64,000 bases of DNA from Rhodoblastus acidophilus (GTDB lineage Bacteria > Pseudomonadota > Alphaproteobacteria > Rhizobiales > Beijerinckiaceae): NCBI RefSeq assembly GCF_009720655.1, contig NZ_WNKS01000007.1:107817-171816 (forward strand), in the 5' to 3' direction. Made by a program: the position numbers and the translations under genes. The notes beneath the pieces were generated by a model that was given only the letters and a program-made list of their open reading frames with translations, did not search any database and had not been told where the DNA came from. Shown in pieces: positions 41,212 through 53,200 of the stretch; position 1 is the stretch's first letter; every line of letters starts with the position of its first letter.

Positions 41212-44200
41212 ATGGCCGACATTGCCGCCGCCTCCCCCATCGACCAGCTTCTCGCGGACAGCACGACGAAGCTGAACACGGCGACCGGGGGAGGCGGCGG
41301 CGGCATGTCTGGCCCCTCGGCTCTCGATCAGGGCATGGTGCGCTCGTTCGAGCAGGCCGCCGATCAGTTCAATGTTCCCGTCGATGCGCTTCTCGCCATG
41401 GCGGAGCGCGACAGCGGCTTTGACGCCTACCGCCGTTCGAGCGGACCCGGCCCGAAAACGCGCGGCATCATCGCGATGAACGACGCGGACATGCAGCGCA
41501 CGGGCGTCAACCCCTACGTGCCGCAACAGGTTGTCACGGCGGCGGCGCAGAAGTTGCGCGGCTATCTCAACTCCGGCATGTCCCTGGACGACGCGATCAG
41601 GGCTCACGCCTCCGGCAGCAACAACCCGGCGGATTGGGGACCGCAGGCGACCGAATATCTGTCCGACGTGCAGAAGCGCGCCGCGCGTTTCGCCGACGCC
41701 CTTTATCCCGCCACCCCCGAACCGACCGAGCCAGCGCCGGACCCGAGCGCGGCGGCAGACGGCCCGACCTTCGGCGGCGACATTGCGCGTTCCGCCGGGC
41801 GCGGCTTCGCGACCTTGCTGAACGTGCCGTTTGAAATCGCTTCCGCCCTCGGAAGCCAGTGGGCGGAAGGCGTTGCGGCCCCGGTTCGCGCCGCCAACGA
41901 GGAAAGCAAGAAGCAGGACACGAAGGCCACGCAGGAGGCGCGGGCGGCGTTCGACAAGCTCGGCAACCGCATCACGAAAATTCAGGAAGACACGAAGGCG
42001 ACCGGCTTAAAGGGCTGGCTTTCGACCGTCGCGGCCAATCCCATGGACGCGATGAAAGACCTTGGAGAAAGCGCGTTCGCCGCCGCAAGCGATCCCAGGC
42101 TTCTTGCAACCATGGTTGGCGAAAGCGCGCCCTCCATGATCGGCGTCGGTATGGCTGGCCGCGCCGGCAACACCTTGGCGAAAGGGCTCGGCGCTGGCGC
42201 GCGCATGACGCAGGCCGCGACCACGGGCGGCGTCGTTGCCGGATCGTCGGCTATGTCGGCTGGCTCCATCGCCGAGGCCGTCAACGAGGACGTGGCGAAG
42301 CTTTCGCCTGAGAAATTGAAGGAACTGGCCCCGCACGCCAAGGACGAGGACGAGGCGCGGGCGACTGTCCGCCAGAACGCCTACATGACCGTCAACACGC
42401 TCATTGCGTCCATCGCGGCTGGCTCTCTCGACGGCTTCGGCCAGGGCGCGGAAAAGCTCATTGCGAACGGCTTCCGCACGTCCGCTGGCGCGATCCGGCA
42501 GGCCGCGACCACCATGAAGCACGAGGCCGCGCAGGAGTTCGTGCAGACCGGGGCGGAAGACATCGGTCAGGGCTTGGCGAAGGATCAGATCAACCCCGAC
42601 AAGAACAACTACGATGGCATGTTGCGAGACATGGGCTCCGCAGCCACCGTCGGCGCTGCAATGGGCGCGGGAACCGGCGCGATTGCTGGCGCTCGCGGCA
42701 TCCGCCAATCCGAACCGCCGGCTCCGCAGGATGAACCGCTCGCCCTTCCGCCGCCGTCGGATTTCAACGTCGGGCCGGACGGTCAGGCGCGCGAAGGATC
42801 GGCGCGCGTGCGTCAGCTTCCGCCCCCGCCCGATTTCCGCGTCGATGGCGAAGGCAATGCGAGCGCGCCGGGCGACAACAACCCCGTTCCGCCTCCGCAG
42901 CCCAACCAGCCGCCCGGCTGGAAGGCTGGCACCGAGCAATGGGCCGAGCCCGCCGGCAATGACGTTGGCGCTCCGACTGCGCCCGCCAACCACGGCCCGC
43001 TTTCGCGCGCCCTGCACGCTGGCGCTCCGCATATCGCCGAGGCGTCCAAGCCCGCCGGCAACCCGGTCATTGTGACCGACGAACTCGGCACCCGCGCCGG
43101 GCACATCGTCAGCCAGGACGCGAACGGCGTTACCTTCGTTGACGCCGACGGAAGCATCGAGCTTTTCTCGCCCGCCGATCTGGCCGGCGGCAAGATCAAG
43201 ATCACGACCGGCGATCATGGCGCCACCGCGCCCAAGAGCTTCGAGGCGGCGCAGGCGGAGAAAGCCGCCGCCGCCATGCCGAGCTTCGACCATCAAGCCC
43301 CGGCGGAGACGGATCACGGCGTACTGCCGCAGCCCGGATCGGCGGAGGATCAGACGCACATCGCCGCCGCCGTCAAGGCGGAGGAAAAGCCCGTAGAGGC
43401 CGCCAAGCCGGAAGCGACGCCCGCCGCGAAGGTTGAGCCGACCAAGCCGACCGAGCCCGCCGAGCCCGCCCCGCAGGCGCAGGAAGGCGGCATTGCCGAG
43501 CAGGCCGCCGCTTCTGTGGCGCAGCACGTCAAGCCGCACGACAAGTCGCTTGCGGAAATGTCCGAAGCCGAGTTGCGCGACCGCCTGAAATATGTCGCCG
43601 AGCAAGCCAAGGGCAGCGGTTGGAACAAGCCGCTCGTGAAGGCGCGCAAGGAAGTTGAGGCCGAAATCGACCAGCGCGTGAGCGCGGCGAAGAAGGCGAA
43701 TGCGGAGGCAGCGCCGGTTGAGGCAGCGCCGGTTGAGAAGCCGGCGGAGAAGCCCGCCGAAGCTCCCAAGGCGGAACCGAAGCCCAAGGCCGAGCCCGGC
43801 GCTCCCGCGACCGACGCGCACGCAGGCAAGTGGTTCGGCTCGCCCGAGAAGGCCCAAGCCTACGTCGAAAAGAAAGGCATTGCGGCGACGCACGAGCCGA
43901 AGAAGACCGGCGCGAAGCGTTGGGAAATCAAACCCAAGTCCGAAGGCCGGATTGAGGAAGCGCCGCCCGCGCCTGCCACGCCCGCGCCGTCGGCTGTGAA
44001 GCCGGAGGCCGCGCCCGCGCCGAAGATGGCGGAGAAGCCCAAGGCCGCCGAACCGCCCAAGCAGGAGCCCGCGCCGGCCCCGCAGCCCGCGCCCGCGCCC
44101 AAGGCCGAACAGCCGAAGGCGGAGACGCCCAAAGCCCCGGAGCCTGCACCGTCGCCCGCGCCTGCCGCCGCATCCGAACAGGCCAAGCCTGCCGAGACTG

Positions 44201-47200
44201 CGCCGGAGGCCAAGCCCGGCTACGGCGACAAGAACAAGCTGGTGGGCAATGATCGCGCCGCCGAGTTGCGCGAAAAGCTGCGCCAAAAGCTCAAGGCCGC
44301 CGGCCACACGCTCAATTCAGGCATCGACCCGGAAATGCTCGCCATTGGGGCGGAGCTTGCCGTCTATCACATTGAGGCCGGCGCTCGCGCCTTTGGCGAC
44401 TTCGCCAAGGTCATGGCGCGCGACCTCGGCGCGAAGCTCGGCGACCTCAAGCCCTATCTGCGCTCGTGGTACAACGGCGCTCGCGACATGATGGAGGATC
44501 ACGGGCACGACGTTGCGGACCTCGACGCGCCTGATAAGGTGAAAAGCGAACTGGCCCGCGTGCTGAGTGAGGAAGCCACCAATGGAAGCGATGAGCAGGG
44601 ACGAAATCCTTCGGATCGAAAAGGAGTTTCGGACGCTGAAAGCGGACCCGAAGACGCTGCACAACACGGAACTGGACGCCCGGATCAAGAAGGCGTGGCA
44701 GGAGGAAAGCCCGGCGATGTGGGCGAGGCTCCAAAAGGCGCGGATGACGGACAAGCTGGCGTTCGTGATGCAGCAGAGAATGTGGGCGGAAATGGACAGG
44801 CTTCTGGAAGCGGGGGTTCCGGTAACGGACGCACGCGAGCAGGCCGAAAGAGAAAATCTGATGATGGAACCGGAGAGCCCAAATCCGGCCCCGTAACGCC
44901 CGAGGAAGCCAAGGACGTTCCGCCGGCCTTGCCCAAGGCCGAAAACTTCCACATCGACAACCCGCTTGAAATCGTCGGCGGCGGCCCGGTTGCCCGGTTC
45001 GACCGCAACATGGCGGCAATCAAGCTGTTCAACGTGCTCCGCGAAGAAGGCCGCCCGGCCACGGCGGAGGAAATGCGGACGCTCGCCGGTTACACCGGAT
45101 GGGGCTCGTTCGGGCAGGAGCTTTTCCAAGGCACTTGGGAACGCCCGATGCACAAGCCGGCCTGGGAAGAACGCGGCGCGTGGCTGCGCGACCACCTGGG
45201 GCAAGAGGAATGGGAGAGCGCGCAACGCTCGATCACGAACGCCCATTACACCGATCCGCCGACCGTCTTGGCCATGTGGGACATGATGCGCCGCATGGGC
45301 TTCAAGAGCGGGCGCGTGCTTGAGCCCTCCATGGGCATCGGCAACTTCTTCGGCCTCATGCCCAAGGACATGAAGGACCGCAGCAAGCTTTCCGGCATCG
45401 AAATGGACCAGTTGACCGGCGGTATGGCGAAATTGCTGTACCCCGACGCCAATGTGCAGATCATGCCCTATCAGGAGAGCCGCACGCCGGACAATTTCCA
45501 CGATGCAGTCGTGGGCAACTGGCCGTTTGAAAACACCGTCATCGCCGACCGCCGCTACAACAAGCTTGAGCCGTTCCTTCACGATTATTTCTTCTTGAAG
45601 ACGCTCGATCAGGTTCGGCCCGGCGGTATCGTTATGGGCATCACGTCCAGCGGCACCATGGACAAGCAGGCCGTCCGCATCCGCGCCAACCTCGCCAAGA
45701 AGGCCGAGCTTGTGGCCGCGATCCGCTTGCCGTCCGGCGCGTTCGAGGAATACGCCGGCACGAAGGTTGTCACCGATATTGTCATCCTCAAGAAGCGCCC
45801 GCAGGAGCTTTCGCTCGTGCCCGAGGACGCCAATTGGCTGAAAACGGTTCAGGTTGACACGCCTTCCGGCCAGAAGGTCAGCATCAACGAGTATTACGTC
45901 AAAAACCCGCAGAACGTCATCGGCACGACGGACTTCGGCCACGGCACCACGCGCGGACGCCCTGGCATGATCGTCCATCGCCCCGAGAACATGGCCGAAC
46001 GGCTCAAGGAGGCCGTCAAGCTCATTCCCGAGAACGTCTATCAAAAGGACGACACGGCGAAGAAGATTTCCTACATCACGAACCACACCGCCGACCGCGA
46101 AGGCTCGCTGACGACGCAGGGCGGTAAGCTCTATGTCGTGCGCGGCGAGCAGTTGGCCCCGGCGGGCGAGCTTGTGAAATACGAAGTCAAGGACACGGCG
46201 GAGACGGCGCGGCGCGAGGGCGAGCTTAACAGCCTCATCGACATGCGCCGGAAGTACGGCCAGCTTATCGACGCCGAGCGCAACGGCACGGACGCCGAGC
46301 CCGCCCGCGCCGCCCTGCGCGCCGCCTATGAGGCGTTCGCCAAGGCCAACGGGAAGTTGGGCGAAAGCTTCGGGCTGAACTATCTGAAAAAGATCAGCGA
46401 CCCGTTCTATCCGGCTATCGCCTCGCTCGAAATCGGCGGCAAGCCGGCGGCGATCCTCTCGCGCTCGACCATGCGCGCCGCGCCGAAGATGGAAAACCCG
46501 TCCATCCAAGACGCCTACGTGCTCGCGCGCAACGGCGGTTCGATTTCCCCGCGCCTGGACGAAATCGCGGCGCTCGCCAAAAAGCCCGTCGATAAAGTGA
46601 AGGCCGAACTGGTGAAGTCGGGCGCTGTCTTCGAGACGCCGACCGGCGACGTTGTGCCGTCCGACATTTACCTGTCTGGCAACGTGCGCGAAAAGCTCCG
46701 GCAAGCCGAGGCCGCCGCCAAAGACAACGCCGCCATGCAGCACAATGTTGAGGCGTTGAAGGCGGTTCAGCCCAAGGACACGCCATACTTCAATATCGAG
46801 ACGCAGCTTGGCGCGACGTGGGTTCCGCCGTCTGTCTATCGCGACTACATCGGCCACATGCTGAACCTTGACGATGCGTCCAAGCACGTCGGCGTGTCGT
46901 TCCGCAATGGCCGCTGGAAGGCCGAACTGCGCCCCGGCACCAACAGCCGCACCGAGGCCGCCACCGGCTACGGCACGCCGCACCTTCCGTTCTCGCGCTT
47001 GGTCAACCTCGCAATGACCAACCAGCTTGCCAAAATCTACGGCAAGGACGCGGACGGCAAAGACGTGTTCGACCAGAAGGCGACCGACGAGGCGAATGAG
47101 CGCATTGGTAAAATCCGCGAGGACTTCGGCGACTGGCTTTGGTCCGATCCCGAGCGCACCGTCGCCATGGAGCGGGAATACAACGAAGCCACCAACTCCA

Positions 47201-50200
47201 TCGCCACGCCGAACTATGACGGCTCGTTCCTGACGTTCCCCGGCATGGCCTTGCAGTTCGGCAACTCGCCGTTCGATCTGCGCCAGCACCAAGCGGACGC
47301 CATCTGGCGCGCGCTCGTCAATCGGCGCTCGATCAACGCGCACGAAGTCGGCACCGGCAAGACCTTCACCATGGGCGGCATCGCCGTGGAGAGCCGGCGC
47401 TATGGCATCGCCAAAAAACCGATGATCCTCGCGCACAATGCCAACTCGAAATCGGTCGCGGCTGAAATCCAGCAGATGTACCCGTCTGCGAAGGTGCTCT
47501 ACATCGACAACCTTTCGCCCGACACCATCGACGTGAAAATGCGTCAGATCGCGAACGACGATTGGGACGCGATTGTTGTCCCGCATTCGGTTCTCGACCG
47601 CCTCGCGCTGCGCGAGGAAACCTTGATGAAAATGGCAGAGGAACAAATTCAGGCGCTCGAAGACGAGGCGCTTGAGGCGGCCAAGGACGACGGGACCGAC
47701 CTCGACGTTGGCATGATGGACGATCCCGAGGCCATGAAGAAGGTGCGATCGGTCACGGCCAAGGAGCTTGTGAAGGCGCGTAACCGGATCATTGAGAACA
47801 TCAAGAAGCAGGCTCAGAAGTCGTCGCGCGAAGGCGCTATGGCCTTTGAGGACACCGGCATTGATATGGTCATGGTGGACGAGGCCCACGAGTTCAAGAA
47901 GCCGCCGATTGCCACGCGCATGAGGATCAAGGGCTTGAACACGGGAACGTCCGACCGTTCCATCGCGCTCAAGTTCCTGACCGACTACATTCGCGCGAAC
48001 AACGGCGGCGGCAACGTCCATACCTTCACCGGCACGCCGATCACGAACACGCTCACCGAAGTCTTCCACCAGATGCGCTACGTCATGGAAGACGAAATGC
48101 GGCGCGCTGGCATCAACGATTGGGACGGCTGGTTCGGCAGCTTCGCGCGCGAGCTTTATGACGTGGAACTGAACTCGGCGGGCGAATACGAGGGCGTCTC
48201 GCGCCTCGCCGCGTTCGTCAACGTGCCCGAACTGCGCCGCCTCATCGGTCAGTACATGGACACGGTTTTCGCCGACGACATGCCGGAAATGCAGCCGCGC
48301 GAAACCTCGTCCGGCAAGACCATGGCGGCCAAGAACCTGACGGAGTTGGAGCGCGCCGAACTTCTGAACGGGCGCACCGAGGGCGCGAAGAACCGCCCCT
48401 ACAAGAAAGTGGTCAACGTCACGTCCGACATGACGGAGCCGCAGCTTGCGGCCTTCCGCGAAATCCAACAGCTTGCGCAGCGTTGGCGCAACATGGCCCC
48501 GCTCGAACGCAAGCGGACCATGCAGGAGGGCGGCCCCGAAAGCCCGATCCTCACCGAAGGCATGGCGAACAAGGCCAGCTTCGACGTTCGCCAGTTGGAA
48601 GGCGAGCGGCTTGCCGGCATGGAGGGCAAGGTTCCCGACCACGAGGGAAGCAAGCTCTCGAACGTCGTCAAGAACGTCAAGGAAGTCTTCGACAGCCACC
48701 CGCTCGCGAACCAAGTCATTTTCGCGAGCCAAGGCTTCTCGAACACCGTCAGCCGTAGCGGCGGGCGCGACGCGGCGGGCGAGAAGATCAAGCGCACGGT
48801 CAAAGTGTTCGCCTCGATCAAAGACCTTGTGGCGCGGCTGGAACAGGCCGGCATCCCCAAGGAGCAGATCGCGGTTGTTGACGGCAGCACGTCGAAGGAC
48901 AAGCGCAAGTTGATCGCCGACGCGATGAACTCGGGCGAAATCCGCGTCGTCATCGGCAACACGCAAACGCTCGGCGTCGGCGTGAACATGCAGCGCAACC
49001 TTCGCGCCATGCACCACCTTGACGCGCCCTACATGCCCGGCGACCTCGAACAGCGGAACGGTCGCGGCCACCGGCAGGGCAACCAGTGGAACACGGTTCT
49101 CGAATACCGTTACATGACCGACCGCCTGGACGGGCGGCGCTGGCAAATCCTCGCCCGCAAAGAGACGTTCATCAAGGCGTTCCTCAAGGCGAGCGCGGAC
49201 CAGCGGACCATTGAGGGCGACGCGGCGTCCGAGGACGAGAGCGATATTCTGTCCTCATTCGCGGAGGCGGCGGGCGACCCCCGCATTCTCATCAAGGAAA
49301 AGCTCAAGAAGACCATCGAGCGGTTGCAGCGCGCGGAGCGCATCCACAGGACCGGCATTGCCGACGCTCGCGGGCGGCATCGCCAGTCTCAGGAGGCTAT
49401 CGCCTCGCGCACGTCGGAGATTGAGAGCATCGAGAAGAACGGCACCGTCGCCAAAGCCAAGAAGCTCGTGGCTGACAATGCCGGCGACGGCTTCAAGGCC
49501 GAAATCGACGGCAAGACCTATGACAAGCGCAAGGACTTCGACGCGGCCTACGATCAATTCGTCGCGCGGAACATGCACGCGGGCGACGAACCGCGCGTGA
49601 TTGGCAAGTTCGGCGGCCACGACATTAAGGCCGGCTGGTGGAAGTATGCCGCCAAGCCGGAAATGTTCGTGGAAATCGACGGCCACAAATTCGCCACCAA
49701 CGGCGGCATCGCGGGCGTTGAGGGCTCCGCGCGCCGGTTCCCCGACCGCGTTGAAGGGCTCCGGCAGGACGCCGAAAAGCTCAAGAACACGGTTGGCCGC
49801 CTCGAAGACGTGATGAAGACGCCCTTCGGTCGCGCCAAGGACTTGGCCGACGCGGCGGAACGTCTCAGCAGCTTGGACCGCGACATTGTTGAAAACCCGG
49901 TCCCGCCGCCGGCTTGGCTCCGCGTGGGCACGCCGACCGAGACGCCGGTTTTCTGGCACGGCAAGGAGTTCGAGGTTTCGGGACACCTTTACTCGAACGA
50001 AGGTTGGTTCGTCCGCGCGACCGACGGCAAGGGCGAAGTCACGATCCCCTACAACGAGGCGACCGACAAGAACGGTATGCCGCTCTACGAGCCGCGCGAG
50101 TTCAAAAAGCCGGAAGTCATCGACGGCCAGAAATCGACCGCTCCGGCGGCGGAAGGTGGAGAGGACGCGCCCAAGCTTTCCGTCGCCCAGGACGCGGCGG

Positions 50201-53200
50201 CGGAGGGCATGAGCGCGGCCACGCTGCGCAGCTACCTTACGACCGGCGCGCAGGGCGACACCATCGCCCGGTTGATCGACGCCGGCCATGTGGTGCTGCA
50301 TGACGACGCCACGACCGTTCCGGCCAAGCCGAAAAGCGACGGCATCTTGCAGGGCGCGACCATGGGCGACGGCAAGGTTCACCTTGTCGCCGGCAATATG
50401 TCGCCCGAGCGGGCGCGCGGCATCCTCCTGCATGAAATCTTCCATGCGGGCGGCGAAAGGCTGGTTGGCTCGACCAAGTGGGACAACCTGATGCAGCGGA
50501 CTTGGGCCGCCGCAGAGGCCGCCATGGGCCGCATTTCCGAGGGCAAGGCACGCCCGCAGGACGCCTTCTGGCAAGACGCGCTCAACAGCGCCGAAATGGC
50601 CGGAGCGCCCTACGAGCACTTCGCCGAGGAAATCGCCGCCTACGCCATCGAGCACAGCGACGCCGCGCCGGCTGGCCTGCGTGAAGTCGCCGACCGGCTC
50701 ATGGGCGCGGTCAAGGATTGGCTGTTCCGCCGGTTCGGCAAGCAGTTCGGCGCAGTCACCCCGGCGCAACTGCGCTCGCTCGCCAAGGCGGCTCTGCACT
50801 CGCACGAAGGCCGCGCCGAGCGGCTTGAGGCGGGCGAGGACGGCGTTCGCTTCTCCATGGGCAACCATGGCGCCAGAGTGGGCGACAAGGCCAAGGGGCT
50901 CTACAGCAAGGCCACCCGCGCCGCGTCTGACTTCCTGACGAGCGCCATGGCCGGCGCGAAAGAGGCGGCGGATAACGTCGGCTCCATGTCGGTTCTCTCG
51001 CTCGTTCCCGTGCGCCCGCTGTTCCTCGAACTGGCGAGGCACACCCCGAGCGCGCGGCATTACATCGACACCAAACAGGCCATGGATAGCCTGCGCCACG
51101 CGCTCAACGAGGGCGACGCGAAGGTGTTGGAGCGTTGGTCGAAGTGGGTCCGCGCAACCAAGCTGACGAAGAACGGGCTCAAGCCGCTCAACCGCGAGGC
51201 CAACGAGCGGCTTATGGACCTCATGCACGAGAGCACCATCGCCCAGGTGGACCCGTCGGGCAAATTCGACCAGCGCCTTTCGCGCGACGACGTGAACGTG
51301 CTCCGCGACGCCAGCAAGCGCGGCACGCCGGCCTATGAGGAGGCGCTTGAACGGAAAGCGAAGGACGACGCGCGAGCGACCGCCTATCGCGCGCTCAAGG
51401 ACAGGTTTGACGCGCTCCCCGACGAGGCGAAGGAACTCTATAAGGACGTTCGCGACGCCTATAAGAACCGGGCTGACGAGACGGAAAACGAGATCGTCGG
51501 CAACATGCGGAAGGCCATCGACCAAATCAGCAAGAACGCTGACGAGAAGCACACCGCCGAAATGAAGCGGATCAAGGACGAGGGCTTGACGGGCACGGCC
51601 AAGGCCGACGCCATCAAGGCCGCCGACAACGCGCTTCTCATGGCGAAAACCCGCGTCACCCGGAACAAGGCCGCCCGGTTGAAGCAGCTTCGCGCGGAGT
51701 TCGAGACGAACCGGATCGAGCCCTATTTCCCGCTCGCCCGCTTCGGCAGCTACTTCGTCACCGCGCGCGACGCCGCCGGCAAGGTGAAATCGTTCTCGCG
51801 CTTCGAGAAGCGCGGCGAGCAGCGCCGCTTTGCCGAGGCGATGCGCGCCAATGGCTTCGACGTGCAGGAGGGGCTTGCGTCTCTCAAGGGCGACCTTGAG
51901 CGCAGCATCGACCCGCGCTTTGTCTCGGAAGTCGATGATATTCTCGCGGCGGCGAACGCCCCGGAGGCTGTCCGCGACGCGATTTGGCAGAAATACCTTG
52001 AAAGCCTGCCGGACCTCTCGATGCGCAAGCACTCGATCCACCGTAAGAACCGCGAGGGCTGGAACCCCGACGCGCTCCGCGCCTTCGCGCACAATATGTT
52101 CCACTCCGCCCACCAGCTTTCCCGCCTGCGCTATGGGCAGGATTTGCAGGGCCACATTGACGAGGCGCGCAAGGAAGTGGAGAGCGCGCCGGACCCGGTT
52201 CGCGCCCAGGCCGTCGTCAACGAAATGGTTCGCGCCCACGACTTCGCCATGAACCCCAAGGGCGCGGCGTGGAGCTATCGCGCAACCTCGCTCGCGTTCC
52301 TCTGGACGATGGGCTGGAACCTCTCGACCGGGCTCGTGGTGCTTCACGATCCGATCCAGCGCGGCATTCCCAACCTTGGCTATGACGCGGAAACCGGCAA
52401 CGTCGGCATCAAGCGCGCGGCGGCGGAAATGGCGAAGACTTTCTCGGAAGTCATGCGCGGAAAGGGCTTCATCGAGAACAGCGCCACGCTGACCGGCGAC
52501 GAGCGCGACGCCATGCGCCGGGCCAAGGAACTGAATGTCATCGAGAGCACCAACGCGCATGACCTTGCCGGCGTCTCTGACGCGGGCATCGACTATTCGC
52601 CCTGGATGCACAAGACCATGCAGACCGCGAGCCTGCCGCTCCACCACGCCGAGCGCGTCAACCGCGAAGTCATCTTCCTGGCGGCTTACCGGATCGCGCG
52701 CGACGCTGGCATGAACCACGGTGCGGCTGTGAAGAAGGCGGCGGATTTGACGTGGATGAGCCAGTTCGACACGCAGGCCAGCAGCAAGGCGCGCGTCATG
52801 CGTGGCCCGGTTGGTCGCGCGGCGCTCGCCCTGCGCAACTTCCACTTCAATATCCTCTACCGCTTCTTCAAGGACGCGCACGAGGCCATGACCGGCATGG
52901 AGCCGGCGGCGAAGAAGGCCGCCATGGGCCGCGTTGTGTCCTCAGTGGCGATCACGGCGGCTATGGCCGGCATCCGGGGCGCTTACTTCTACAAGCTGAT
53001 CCTGCCGGTTGCGGCCATGGCGCTCTCCGCCGCTGGCATGTACGACGACAAGGACCAAGAGCCGTCGGAAGCCCTGCGCCGTACCGTGCTCAAGGCGACC
53101 GGCGACACCATGATTGGCCGCGCCGTCGGCGGCATGATGATGGACGGCATCCCCGGCTACTGGACTGGCACCAACCTGTCCGAGCGTATCGGCGTCGCGG

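Noticed and set aside
44317..49146. 1,609-codon antisense frame opposite the giant gene
   Set aside because: Composition is that of a reverse-complement shadow, and the plus frame has clear methylase and helicase motifs.
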